DNA from: Cryptomeria japonica
Lineage: Eukaryota; Streptophyta; Pinopsida; Cupressales; Cupressaceae
Direction of reading: 5' to 3'
DNA length: 64,000 bases
Assembly (NCBI RefSeq): GCF_030272615.1
Contig: NC_081413.1
Coordinates: forward strand, 159,152,849-159,216,848
Made by a program: the position numbers and the translations under genes. Shown here piece by piece: positions 22,171 through 35,400 of the stretch. The stretch's first letter is position 1. Each line of letters begins with the position of its first letter. Under the pieces are notes generated by a model. The model ran no database searches and was not told the origin of the DNA. It saw only the letters and a program-made list of their open reading frames with translations.

Positions 22171-25139
22171 TGATTTTGTTTCGAATCAACAATAGATCAT
22201 TGATAAAATACTATGAAAATGCCAGAGTACCATTTGAGACATGCAACATGTCATTTTCACATTGTTTTCACACTAGCAAAGGAGATATCACCTACATGAG
22301 AGGATTGGTTGCATATATCTCCAATTTCATTGTAGAAATCAACTATGCCAAGTGATGTCGATGATGAAGATTCCCAATTTTCATGTGAGGTTTCATGCCA
22401 AGCTATTGTTCATTGGATCCAAGGTGCAATTCTCTTTCCTAGTAACATGCAAATTTAATATTTCCTCTAAAAAAGGAATTGAGGCATTTTGTAAGGTTTT
22501 GGAAAAATTCTAAGTAGTTTGATATTTTTGGGATGAGATAGGATTTTTTTTGTTTATTTATGAGTAATGATAGTCCATTAGTTGTGCATATTTTTGTAAT
22601 GGCATTGCATACTTTGATCTAAAGTGTAAATGAACACATGCTTTTAGTGTGTGTTATCTCCAATTTGTGATACAATAATATTTTGACAAAAATAATCAAG
22701 GATTGTAAATTCCATAAGTGCACATTTGTTGTATCCATGTTGTTCTCACTATTAGACTTAATTCAAGGAGCGTTGTAATTTATTTCATTGAAAATAACAA
22801 AATTGTCAAAAAATGGATTTTGAAGTAGGATCACGTTGTTAGTCTTTTGTAGGTCATTTTTTTATAAAATAACAATTCTTGAGTGGCCATTGAAGTATAT
22901 TGATGTGTTATGAAGTGAATATGTATGTCATAGTGACTTTGTAACTTGAAATAGGCACCGATCATTTTTCCCTCATAGCCTTAGAGTTGATTTTAAAATG
23001 AGAAATCTTAAACCACTTTTTTGCTTGTTTTATGTTATTGTTTGCATCCCCATATATAAAAAAAAGTGATTATAATGAAATTGCATGTTTGGAAATAAAA
23101 TTTGCAAATCCTCACTAGAAGTGTATGAGAGTTAATATGCCAGGCACTAGTTTATAGAGCTATAGTATATTTGCAATCAACATCATAAAAGGAGACCCAC
23201 ATGGGTTTTGTAAAGCCTAATGCATAAAGGAAAACATAAGTCAAAGTATTTCTAATTCATTGGCCCAACTTCTAACATCTTTGAGCATCTTTGTGTCATG
23301 AGATAATAAGGCTTGATACCAAAAATATAATTTATAGGAAAAGATATAATATTTAAATCCTAGAAAAGGTAAATTGAATTTTGAAATGACATAGTTACCA
23401 TATAAGCATGAATGAAATAATATAAAGGGCACACTTAAAATAAGGGCCCAAATAATAAAGTGTTGATGTATTAAAGTGAAATAGGACTCATAATATTGAA
23501 TTAAATATTAATTTTAAATCAATAAAGGTCCTATAATGCCTAAAGGAATGGGAAATACTAAAATGAGTGCTAGGAGAGTGTGAAATTCGACACACTAATT
23601 AAAGGTGTATAATTTACGACACTACACATCCAATAGAAAAAGGCTATGAGGAGAAATAATCACATCACATGGAGGGTGATTTCGACCACAAAATTATCAT
23701 CGAATGTGTATGTTGACCCATCTCATTTTGGGTGCTTGCATACTACTGTTTGAGTGTGGAAAAGTACATTGAAGGTAGGTTTCATTTTTGCAATGACATG
23801 TTGGACCCACACTTACTTGTACTTGCCTATTTGTATTTTCCCACATTTGGGCCTACAATCAAATTGGTTAATCACATGTAATATGACAACCAAGAAAATC
23901 ACAGTTAAAATATGACAAAATAATTAATCATTGATGTGGGATTGGAGAAATACTATCTTCATTACATGCCTCCCTTTACTTGAAACGCCTTTAAAACTAG
24001 TTAACCAATTCAAGTACATTTTGCTAAATAATCATCTCAATATTAATGGAAAGTAAGGACAAGTGGATGTACCATTTTTGTGAGGTTTAATGTATACCTA
24101 TGATGACAAGGAAAATCAACTCTATAAAGGCAAAAAATGACAAAAGGAAGGCTATTTTCATCTGCAACAATAAAGAGGGAAAATAGTCAAATGGTGACAA
24201 TCTTATGCAAACAAATAGCCAAAAGTAAGATACAGGTGTAGAGATCAAAGTTGATTGTTTCTAGGTGCCTACGGTTTGCTTGTGGAATAGGTAGGGTTGT
24301 TCCTTTTGGCCCTACTTGGTCACCCAAGTTGATGTACAAATAACCCTTGTCACTAGCTAAGAATGATCAAGAATTTCATTATTTTACACCATTTTATAGT
24401 CAGTTTCATTAGTTGCAAGTTAAAGTTTATTATTTTAGAATTTTTTATTTATTTTTCAATATATTTTAAAGTATTTCCTCTCAATCTTACATTTGAAAGT
24501 GTTTCATCCATTGAAGAATAAGTTGTTTTATTCGGTCTATAGAACTTGGCAAGAGCTTAGAATGGGAAAATACAGCTAACTAACCTTACACCTCTCAATT
24601 ATTTTAGATCACTGAAATTGCATTAATAAGAGCCCCCTACTCTCAATAATCGGGGTGGTTCTTTCATTGGAATAAAGTCAAGTTCTGAACATGGAGCATG
24701 CATACAAGACCTTTAGGATTGGAACTTTAGTGCTCGAAGATCAAATAATGGAACTCATTGTAAGGAATTTGGTATCAATACTTGAAGAAATCAATGAATA
24801 CTTTAAATTTAAAGAAGGGGAAGCACACTTGTAAATATCCTATATTTTCAATAAGTGATATAAGATTCAATGCAGGGAAGATAAAACTCGAATATTAGAT
24901 TTATGTAACATTATGTTTAACCAATGAGGACATTTTAAAAAACAAAGCATTGAATGGAATTTACAGAATATATTATCTATCTAATATTACTAATGAGATG
25001 TTTTTGACATAATAAATTTTATGGGATTCAAACAAGAATAGTATATATTTGGAGCATTTCCAACCAAGCATCATATTAGAGCTATCATCCTATCACAATA
25101 TTAAAATATAACGCCATATTGGATGGAAAACAAACAAAA
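22171..25139. other. Intergenic, no gene recognised
   Basis: AT-rich sequence with only short chance frames on either strand. I see no LTR borders, tRNA or domain motif. Confidence 0.5.
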
Positions 25140-25320
25140 AAATTATACATGAATATTCCTACCAACAATTTGGTTAAAACATTAGAAAAACTTAAAATAT
25201 GATAAGCATTAACCTATGCAACAAAAATAAAATATTAAATGAGTATTATGTGGGAGACTATAGGATTTTTTCAATGCAATAATTCATGACCACTAGCCAT
25301 AATGTAAACAATATTTTGGT
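25140..25320. repeat. Dispersed repeat, copy 1 (partner at about 58940-59100)
   Basis: The block around cttaaaatatgataagcaYt, then aaaatattaaatgaNtatta and a cactagccataat block, recurs at about 58940-59100 in the same order and orientation, with substitutions and small indels. It is probably part of an unclassified transposable element. Confidence 0.7.
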
Positions 25321-26328
25321 TGAAAATTTTGTAAACTAGAAAGGTTTACAAAATGTGAGTTTCAACCACAATGTGTGAGATTAAATCTTTCCTCACAAAG
25401 GGGAGGTTGCCTTCTTACTACCTTTCCACTTAGGGAACTAGTGGTTATTCTAAAATCAATTATCTATTCTATCCAAGGGTGTTACAATCATTCAATTCTC
25501 TTTTTTTAGATTGAATGTTTCCTTATTCTCTTTCTTCAGAATGAAGGGTCATTCTTTTCTAAAAACTTGGAACTTTCAAGACACTAGCATCAACAATAAT
25601 AATCAATAAAGAGTTAAGTTGAACTAAAGAACAATCTAACAATATACCAATGCAATTTATACAAATTAAGTACTTGCATAGCACAAAGACTTCCATGGTT
25701 TCCTATCTATCTTAAATGGCAAAGATAATATTGTATTGAAGCACAAAGACTTTCACATATAATATCACCTGAAACATACAAGAAAGAAAATTTGTAGCTC
25801 AAAGACTTACCAAAATTTTCTCTCTCTTGACTCTGACTTCTAATTGCTAAACTTGATATTGTAGCTCAAAAACTTGCAGATATCAAATTCAAATATCTTT
25901 TTAAACTCACAACAACCATTAACTTCAAGTAAATTTAAGTTCATATAATTTCATTGACATAAGATCACTCACTCGTACGAAATAATGCTTCAAAACAAAG
26001 TTTGAAGGCAAAACTACTCCTTTATTCACTTGAAAAGATGTTTCACACAAAAAAAAGGACAAAGTCTCAAAATGCTACACAATTTTGCAGATTTTTATTG
26101 CAATGCTAAAAGATTCTTATTTACAATGAACTCCCTTGTATATATAGGTGAGGGGCTATGAGAAAAAATAAGAAAATTTCAACTAACTATGAATAGCAAA
26201 GTCCTGCTTGACTTGGGACTTGTGCAATCCTACGTGCAAAAATGTATATACAAAATGACACCTGAAGAGTTGATTATCGACTATAAAAATGCACTTACAC
26301 TAAAAAGCATGAAAATTCACTAAGTGTC
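25321..26328. other. Intergenic, no gene recognised
   Basis: AT-rich sequence. The phrase gcacaaagactttcaYa and variants recur between 25680 and 25880 (for example agcacaaagacttcc, agctcaaagacttac, agctcaaaaacttgc), which suggests a weak tandem structure. No coding signal. Confidence 0.45.
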
Positions 26329-27551
26329 CTATGACACTTCTTGTTCATTTTGATCTTGTTTCAAGAATTCTTCAAATTTTTGGAGAGTAATCTTCATTTG
26401 AGACTCATTAGGACCTTGAGTATGGTTGTTAATGACTTTAACCCAAGTGATAAAATCTCCCAAACCAACATAGCATTTCTTGTGTTTCTTTAGAGAGATC
26501 CTAAGTTATCCATGATGACTTGCAGATCTACTAGTTTATCGATTGATGATATGGAAAAGTCCTCCTTATCAACTTATGCATTAACTAGTAAACTAAATTC
26601 CTTGATGATTGCATCTACTTGAAGAATCCCTTGATTTTCATCTAGGAGTGTACATGGAAACTCTGATGTTTTCCCTACAATTTCCTCCTTATCAACACAC
26701 TCCTTTTGTGCCTTGTGTATATCTTTAATGAATAGATCTAGGGTATTCATCGGATGTTCCAATACCTCTCGCTACTCAATGTACATTTTGCGGCTAGGGA
26801 GCACTCCATTTTCAACCAAGGTTTGTAAATCAAAGCCTTCTAGCTTTATCCAAGCATCGAAGTTACTCTCTTGTGTTTCTGGTTCCTATGAAAGAAGATC
26901 TGGTGATTTGTTCACTTCAGAATTTACACTTTCAATACTATTAATTAGTGTGACTGCAGAGCTTAGGAGATGTGCTCCCTGACTGAGCATTCTATCCATC
27001 CATTAACCAAGTGCCCTACTTCGTGAAGTGACCCGTTCTACTTGGTTTATCACTTACTCATCCACTGGTGAAGTTACTAGCTCGATTATTTCTAAAGACT
27101 TTGTTATCTTTGTCAGCACCATATATTAATTTGTTCCACTTGTGCCTTAAGTTTGTCCTTTTTTATTTCCTCTTCATTATGTTTGACCATAAGTGTATCA
27201 AACTTTGACTAAGTATATTTTATAGTTCCTTCATGAGTTTGTGTTGGTGTAAATAATTATTCATCTTGGATATTATTACACCTTACTTAAGTTTACTTAG
27301 GTACATGCATTTCATAGTAGTTTGGGTATGAGACACTTGGGTGTTTGTGCCACATTGGGATAGTGTGTGTAGGAGAATTTCCACCCTTTATGGTGCGATC
27401 TTGTTGTTACACTCCACATTCAGTGGGTGATCCACCTCATGTGGAATATTATATTGTTTCTCCTACCTACCCACACCTATTTCCTACCTACCCTTGTTTC
27501 TTATTGAGCCACATGTCATGTTTGTGTGCTCACATATCCATATAGCCTTGC

Positions 27552-27559
27552 CTATATAA
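27552..27559 (+). promoter_or_regulatory. TATA box in the LTR fragment
   Basis: tatataag lies about 150 bp before the LTR end, a usual place for the retrotransposon promoter. Inferred from sequence only. Confidence 0.5.
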
Positions 27560-27709
27560 GCAGGCTCATATTCATTATATGTAACGATCGCTTGATGATC
27601 CAGTTGATCAGTATTTTCATCTTGATAAAATACAGTTTATTTCTATCATCTATTTTGTTCTCTCTCATTTGTGCTTTCCATTGCCTCTAGATCTTGGCAA
27701 AATCTCACA

Positions 27710-27721
27710 TGGTATCAGAGC
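27710..27721 (+). other. Primer binding site, tRNA-Met type
   Basis: tggtatcagagc directly follows the LTR end ..tctcaca. It proves that the fragment is not a simple solo LTR. Confidence 0.8.
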
Positions 27722-30469
27722 TAGACCATGTCTCACAGTTTGTTTTCCAAGCTCAATTTTGTTGATGACATAATCTATGTGTTGAACCTTATCAATGTCT
27801 TCATCTAGAGGAGGTACAACAATCTCAACATACTTTTTCTTGGACTTGTCCATCTTGACTCAAGAAAGAGTCTTAGCCTTATTTGTAGTTTTAGGCTTTA
27901 CTAGGATCAACTTGTTAAAATCAAAGTCATCTAGGGAGATGGCTTGTTTCTTTCTTTTTGGAGTATTTGAGACCAACCAAGGTGGTAAGGAAAAATCGCT
28001 TCAGCCCCTGCAACCAATGTCTAAGATGGATTTTCCTATCCTTGTATGACAATGGTTACAATAGGTGGAGTAGAAGTGACAACAACAAGTGTCACGAAAG
28101 CATCGGGATTATGAGCTACCTCTGACATGAACCTATCAAAGTCATCAAGCATGGTAGTAGATACTTTAGACAAGTTTGGAAAGGAAGAAAACACATTTTC
28201 AATATTGTCCTATGGAGTATCTAGAGCTGACTCACTGATGGTGGAAGATGGAATAGAATGGACAACCACACTAGTTGCTACTTGAGTAGATGAAACATTT
28301 GGTAGAACCAAAAGGTGTAGTCTTGGAAGTAGAAACCTATGGGGGTATAGTAGTTGGAACAAGATTTTTTATCTGAGGAGTAGTTCCTTGTGTATCCTCG
28401 CATTGAGGAGCTTGGGGAGCTCCCGGCAATATTTCCTCATCAAATTCTTCTTCTTGCTCCTCACTAGGTAGTTCTTCCTCAGTTTGTTCTTCATCAATAG
28501 GTTCATCTTTTCACCCTCTTCTAATCCTCTTTCTTCTTGAACAACTTGAGTAGAAAGCTCACCTTGATCTTTTCCTTTAATCTTTCCCACAGTGAATTTT
28601 TATTTGGGATCTTTTTGCAGAGTCGTAGGATCTTGCCTATTCTTGGTTCTAAACTCTGATCTTTTGCCAATAGGTCCAACCATATCATCCTATGATCTAG
28701 TATTGAATGACTTCAATTGAATCCCTTTGTGTAACAACCAAACATTAGTGTTTGCAAGGGTGTTCTGGAATCCGACCCTTATAGAAGTCATTTCCTTCTG
28801 AGACCATTGAATGAGTGGCAATAATGTCTTTGCAATCTTTTTATCCGCATATGTTGCATCCAAAATATTTCCATAATCCTTCATTCCTTATGGGATATTT
28901 ACAAGAATACAATTTCCAATCTGTTCCAGAGTAAGACAACAAAAGCGAAGTCTTCCAATGTCTTCTTTAATTTTTCAATCTATCCAGATATCCTCTATGT
29001 GATGCACACGAGTATAGCTCTTTTTCAACCTATTCTTCATCCCCCTATAATAAAAATCATTTGTATCCCTAAAGAAATTCATTTTGACTCTTCTCATTTA
29101 TTTATCCATTGCCTTGGCTTTGTAGATAGAAGAAAGAATATCTTTCGATGGTCAAGGTGAATTTGAAACCAAGCTTGTGGGAACCCGATTGTCTCTCGTG
29201 AACTGTAAACATTTGTCAAGCTAATTCTATGAGAATGATTTTATCAGAAGGATATCTTGGAAGCATGAAGGATTTATCATCAAAACATCCTACTCTAAGG
29301 TAGGTGAAGGTAGGAAACTATAGGAACAACCCTCCATACTAGTTGACCACATCCCAGGCTTTATCTGATACTCTCTTCTTTTGAAGATCTTTGTCAAGAA
29401 CACATATGTAATGATAGAAGAAAGCACCATTAACTCTTCTGAAATGATGCAATTTATTCTTTAGAACAAGCTGAGAGTAGTATTCATGAATTGGAACCTA
29501 TCTTCTATCTCCCTTTGTGGACAAACTTGGAAAGTGCCTCATTGAAGGTGCAACATACACCAAGTATGAAGTCATATAAAACTTCAAAGTAGTAAGTACC
29601 TTGATGAGCTGATCACATAGTGCATCACTTATTTGTTTTTCTTTGTTTTTCCTGATGACATGAATGTATTGATACAACCATTCATGGTATACGTTAGAGC
29701 CAAGAAGACCCTTTACTTTGCTGAGAAGAGTAATCGAATCATTAACTTCCTTAATAAAGTCACTGCAATGAAGGGTCTTAGGCCATCTATAAATTGTAGG
29801 CCTTGGAGTCTTCAACCAACTATCATTCATATTCTTTCGACACTTGTCCAAATGTTTCTCATAGTAGACCTGGGTTGTCTACATATGTATTTTAGTATAT
29901 CTATCAATGTTTAGACATTTGAAGATAGCATCGAAGAAATCTTTATCCAACCTGATGACTTACCATCTGCACCTTTGACACTTTTTCTCTCAAGATCAAA
30001 GTGATTAGCTACTGCAAGCACAAACTCTAGATTTTGTGCAGACATAGGAAAGGATGAAACCAAATGAATACCGCTATTAATAGTGGATTTCATCTTATAT
30101 TATTAAGGGGGCTCTTTGACCCTTTTGAGAAATTCTTCAAGGTCCACATTACCTATCTCTATATCTTTAATATTATCAAAGTTAGAAGATATTAAAGAAA
30201 GCGAAAATATATAATGAATGTCTTGCTTTTTGAACTCCATGGTTCTCTTGCCAGCAGATGGCTCCAACATTTGTTATGAAACTACAACTGCAACATTGGG
30301 TAGAATGAGCCTTCTAGAATTAGAAGAAAACCATCATTACATCTTAATGAGAAACATTAGTTATTTGAAATGATTGGCCTGATGGGTACCATAAATTCCA
30401 AAATTGAATTATAAACCCTAACTTTACATTTGGGAAAAATAGGTGTCAATCAGGTAAAAATAATTAAAA

Positions 30470-32499
30470 ATGGCAAGCGAAGGTGGCAAATTCGGCAAAG
30501 GCAACGGTAGCAGCAGGCTCCTAACCGGCGAGCAAGTGGTTGTTGCTCTGTTCTAAGGCAAGGGAGGTTAGGGGAAGATTAGATCATGGAGAAACGAAGA
30601 TGACAAAGCCTTTCCTATTGAAGCAATAAGGAGCCAGACTGCTGGCAAGCGACCTGCTCTTGATTCATCAACAAGGAAAGATCAAATCCCAGGCCAACCA
30701 TGGAAGGTGGATGTACCTAATCCCATGCAGAGAAGATATAAGGATCTAAGACCTCAGAGGAAAATAGATATTAGTCATCCCTACACAAACAGTAACCTCG
30801 GGCCAATAAACTTGCAAGCATGGAAGAAGAATGGCTTTTCATGGAGCAATGATGGTTGGTTTCGCAATGCGAAGCTTCCTGCTACTGAGTTGGCACACAA
30901 TTGGAATTCATTATTAAATCATAATCCCTCTATATCGGAGATAAAAAGATTTAACATCCCTAATTGCCATAGGCAAGGTTTCAACCCTCCACCGGGTAAT
31001 GGCCCTAAAAAGTTTCAGAATGGGTGGTTTAGGTAAGATAGAACTTTGCGAGCCGATCGTGCAAAGGTCTGGCAGTCCATTGCTCCAGTTAGAAACCAGC
31101 AATCTAACTTGGATCGAGTGGGGAAAAATGAACCTTGGTGAAGATACCAACCATCGATTTATCCAGACATTCACAAACCGGTAAGGAAAATCTTGAGACC
31201 CATTGTTACTTTGGATGATAACAAGATCAATTTGGCTAGGTCAAATCTTTAAGATTATTGTTTTTAACTAAATGGGGTGGAGGTAAATGGTTAAGGGAAA
31301 ATTTTGAAAAATGATGTAGATTGCAATGGGGGGAGGACATTAACTTTAATGTTCTTCCAAATGATTACTATCTGATTGAGTTAATGAAAAAAGAGGACAT
31401 ATGGAATGCTAAAAATAAAGGTCCTTATACTCGAGATGGGATTGGAGTGCATATTATTGATTGGATACCTAATTTCAATCCCGGGTTTCATACCTTACCA
31501 GAAAGCACAGTTTGGTTAAGGCTATACAACTGCCCATTGGACTATTGGCACATTGAGATTATTAAAGAAATTTTCAAAGAGCTTGGCACTTTTGTATCTG
31601 TCGATGACATTTTGGAGGATAGGGTTTGGGGTAGTTTTATCAGGATATGCATTAATACCGGCCAAATTTCCAGAATCCCAGAAGAAGTCAAAATTATTGG
31701 TGTCGGCAAGGTATGGATTCAAAAGATCGACAGAGAAGATCAGTTGCATCTTTTCCCCAAATGCTTCTCAAGGGAACATATTGGTCTTGAATGTGAAGTT
31801 ATGACCTCTATCTTAAGAAGTTATGCTTGTGCGCAAACTAAGTCGACTGATGTGAAGTCATATAAGGAAAATACAGAAATACTGGGAACAAATGATGTAG
31901 AACAATCCTCGGCGGCCAATATGAAGGAGGTGGAAATTAATAATCATATTGATAATTCTCCCCTCGTTGTATCTAGCCAGCAACAGATCCATACTGACAA
32001 CAGTAATAGTGCTCAAGCTCTAGAACTAAATCTATTGGAAGATGCTAAATCCCTTCAAAATAAAATTACAACAAAGCTCACAGCTTCTCTTTCCTCAGAA
32101 TCCACTAAGGTCGGTGAATTTAGGGTGACAGAGGATGAGAATATTCCCCCTCTGCTAGTTGATCCAAACGCACCTAGTGTTTTGGGCAAGAAAGACATCA
32201 CCATTGACTTGGAAGAAGGAGAAATTGTTTCCTCTACCTCGGAATGGGAAGAAGATTTTGAACCAGTTGCCAACCTAATAATGGAAAATACTGCGAAAGG
32301 TTTTGGGAAGAGTGCTTCATATATTAATGCTCCAAACTTTAAACCAAAGGGGAAAAGGGGGCACAAATCAAGGAAAACAATGTTGAAAATCGCAGGTGTG
32401 GCTAGTGGGCAGTCCAAACTTAATTTAGAGAAGGGACACCCCTTCCCCAGGATCAATGAGGCTATTATCCTGGAATGTCAGGGGCCTCAATGCCCCTGA
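30470..32499 (+). pseudogene. LINE ORF1 (DUF4283-type nucleic-acid-binding protein)
   Basis: The ATG at 30470 opens a frame (MASEGGKFGKG..) with two early stops and at least one frameshift before 31321, after which it is open to 32499. The second part carries the DUF4283 block (YLIELMKKEDIWNA, PESTVWLRLYNCPLDYW, GTFVSVDDI, GSFIRICINTG). A zinc knuckle follows in which the first Cys is lost (FPKCFSREHIGLEC). The C-terminal third is acidic and basic patchwork without a domain. ORF1 proteins of plant L1s coat the LINE RNA. Its last 44 nt overlap the start of ORF2 in another frame. Confidence 0.8.
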
Positions 32500-35400
32500 C
32501 TATTAGCACTTAATTAAGAGCCAGATTGATGAGACTAAGGAAGATATTTGGGTATTACAGGAAACTAAATGGAGTCAGGCTGAGATGGAAAAAAATGAAA
32601 ACATGGAAACAATGGAAAGGTATATTGAGGCAATCTGAGGGGGCCTCTGGTGGTATGGGAATAATTTGGAATTCGATGAATGTTAAAATTACACTCCTTG
32701 GAGAAGATAAATATTGACAACATTATCTGATCACTAGTTTATGCAAAAATGAGAGTTTCAATCTCTTTAATGTCTACGGACCCTCTACTACTAATGACAA
32801 ACGAGAACTTTTGGCACTTCTATCAAACAGATTCCAAAATATTTCTAAGGGCAGTTGTGTGTTTGCAGGCGACTTCAATGTTATCCTGGCAGGTAATGAA
32901 AAGAATGGTGGTATTCAGAGGATTGGTGTGGTTCAGAAAGACTTCAAGGAATTTGTAGAAAAGAATCAGCTATTGGATGTTGCCCCAAAGAATGGAACCT
33001 TCACATGGACAAATAGGAGAACTTATTTCACTAACATTGTAGAACATCTAGACTAGTTTCTGGTGGCCGATGATTGGCTTGAACAAAATCTTATCCTTGA
33101 ATCAACTATTATATCCCTTGTAGGATCAGACCATTTCCCTATTTGCCTAAATGTGTCTATAGGACAATCTGAGGGTGGCAACCCTTTCCAGTTTGAGATG
33201 ATGTGGCTCAGAGTATCGGAACTACATGAATTGATAGTAGCATGGTGGAATGAGTCAATACTAGGAAATAACTCAAGGTTGTTCAAGCTAAATAAGAAGC
33301 TCAAGTATATTAAGATCAAAATCAAAGAGTGGAACTTGAGTCAATTCCAAAACATCCATAAGGAGAAACTCAGGGTCACAGCAAAGCTGGAGGAAATAAC
33401 CAATTTTGTCATAAAGACAAGCATGAATGAAGAACTTTTTAAAAGGGAGAGCTCTCTTAAGGCTGAACTAAATGAAATTCTTCGGCTTGAAGAAATTTAT
33501 TGGAGGCAGAAATCTAGGGAACTTTGGCTCAAGGATGGGGATATAAATACCAAGTTCTTCCACATATCTGTTATTGCCAACCGAAACAGGAACAAAATAT
33601 TGGAGATTGTGAGGTCGGATGGTAGTGTTGCCAGGGACTATGAGGATATTGCCCAGGAAGCAGCAAGACATTTTGAATCTCTAATGAATGGTAAATGCCA
33701 GAGTGGTCAGGAAGCAAGAAACAAAATTCTAGACTCAATCCCTTCTATAATCACTGAAAGACACAATAAAGAGCTCTTCAAACCCATTGACTTAGATGAA
33801 GTCAGGAAAGTTACCTTCCAACTGAATCTTGATAAGACTCCAGGCCCTGATGGTTTTCCTGCGACCTTCTTTCAGCATTTCTGGGACATTATTGCTCAGG
33901 ACCTACACCTAGCAGTAGAAGAATCCAGAAAAAGAATGACTGTGCTGGGATCTATTAATCACACCTTTCTAGCTTTAGTCCCGAAAAACAAAAACCCTCA
34001 TCAAATGGGTGATTTTAGACCAATTTTATTATACAATTCAATCTACAAAATAGTAACAAAGATCATTGCCAAAAGAATGAAACCTCTTCTAAAACATGTT
34101 ATTTCAGATGACTAGAGTGGCTTTGCCCCTGGACGCTCTATTGTTGAAGGCATCATCACTGCTCATGAAACACTCCACACTGCAAGGAAAACTAAAGATT
34201 CTTGTATGATTTTAAAGTTAGATATTATGAAAGCATATGATATGGTGGACAGGGAATTTCTTCTAGAAGTATTGAGGAAATTTGGCTTCTGCAATGAATG
34301 GATCACATGGGTCAAGAATTATCTATCAACACCCAAATTCTCAATTTTGGTTAATGGTTCATCTCATGCTTTCTTCCCTTCAACAAGAGGTATTTGCCAA
34401 GGGGATCCTATGTCACCACTTTTGTTTATAATTATGGTTGAAGCCTTAGGTCAGTTGATTAAATCTCTTCACCATAATGGTCGTTGGCTTGGTGTCAATG
34501 TGGCTACGGGAGTTGAACATTCAACCCACTTGCAATTTGCTGATGATACTATTATATTTGGAGTCTATAGTAGAAGAGAGGCAAGGGCTATAAATACTTG
34601 CCCGAATGACTATTGCAAGGCATCATGGAAAACAATCAATTGGAACAAGTCAAAAGTTTTCTTTATCAACACTTTGTCGAATATGCAAGGTGTTCTATCA
34701 AGGATCCTCAATTTAAGAGTTGCAAACTTTCCAGGTAAATTCCTTGGGACTCCTCTTTTCATTGGCAGTAATAAGATTTTCTATTGGACACATCTTATTA
34801 AGAAATGTAAATCTAGGCTTGAAAATTGGAAAGGGAAATGGTTATCATCTGCCGGTAAGCTTACTATGATAAAATCAATCCTCTCTGCCATACCGATTTT
34901 TTCCATGGCTTGCTTGAGACTACAGGCTCCCATAGAAGATGAGTTAATTACTATAATGAGGAATTTTCTTTGGAATGGGTCAGACGACAAAGGGAAATTT
35001 CCCCTAATTGTCTGGAATAAAATAAGTCAACCAAAAAATGTTGGGGGTGTTGGAATTCGACAGATTCCTATTATGAATTTGGCAATGGGAGCAAAATTGG
35101 TATGGGAAATTTGTAGAGGTGGTAATCAGAAGTGGGTAAGAATCCTAAAACACAAATATCTGGACTCACTTGAGCCTAAAAGGATTCTCACAGTTATCAA
35201 CCCACCCAGGGGTTCGGCAATTTGGAATTTTATTTTGGAATGCAGAGAAATCATAAGTGATCAGGTCACTTGGGATGTTAGAAATGGGAGGAATGCATCC
35301 TTCCAACTGGATTGTTGGAGTGGCAAAGAAGCCTTGTGTCATAACCCCGCACTTCAATCTATAATGAGAGAAACATGTCGGCTTTGGGGACACAAAGTCT

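Larger units (their letters stand above)
27242..27737 (+). mobile_element. LTR fragment with primer site, flanked by a 5-bp target duplication
   Basis: It begins TGTTGGTGTAAATAA and ends ..tctcaca, with gtttg on both sides (27237-27241 and 27738-27742). An LTR end (..atctcaca, 27709) is followed by tggtatcagagc and 16 further bases, which again end in tctcaca. I read this as a full LTR plus primer site joined to the last bases of a lost 3' LTR, after deletion of the whole interior. It interrupts the minus-strand accessory ORF. Confidence 0.75.
26329..30240 (-). pseudogene. Retroelement-type accessory ORF, copy B (function unknown)
   Basis: This is homologous to the ORF at 9639-12904. IEIGNVDLEEFLKR aligns with LGNVNLPDFWKS, and SDALCDQLIKVL with TNILCDQLLKL. 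FPTFTYLRVGCFDDKSFMLP aligns with FLKFTYIRIGGYDGCPLMLP. PSDKIILIEL aligns with VEDKLILIEA. The start taken is the ATG at 30240. A charged, Lys/Glu-rich middle (about 28600-27800) and a helical C-terminal part (EEIKKDKLKAQVEQIN near 27150) follow. Stops and frameshifts are common. An LTR fragment interrupts it at 27242-27737. Copy B is diverged from copy A, so they are separate old insertions of related elements. The function is not recognised and the left end is approximate. Confidence 0.65.

Noticed and set aside
27345-27545. Plus-strand ORF of 66 codons
   Set aside because: It lies inside an LTR between the TG start and the TATA box. There is no domain.
30390-30470. Left target duplication of the long LINE matching the sequence after its poly(A)
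   Set aside because: A loose match (ataaaccctaactttaca against ataaacccaatttacac) exists but is not adjacent to the LINE start and is too imperfect.
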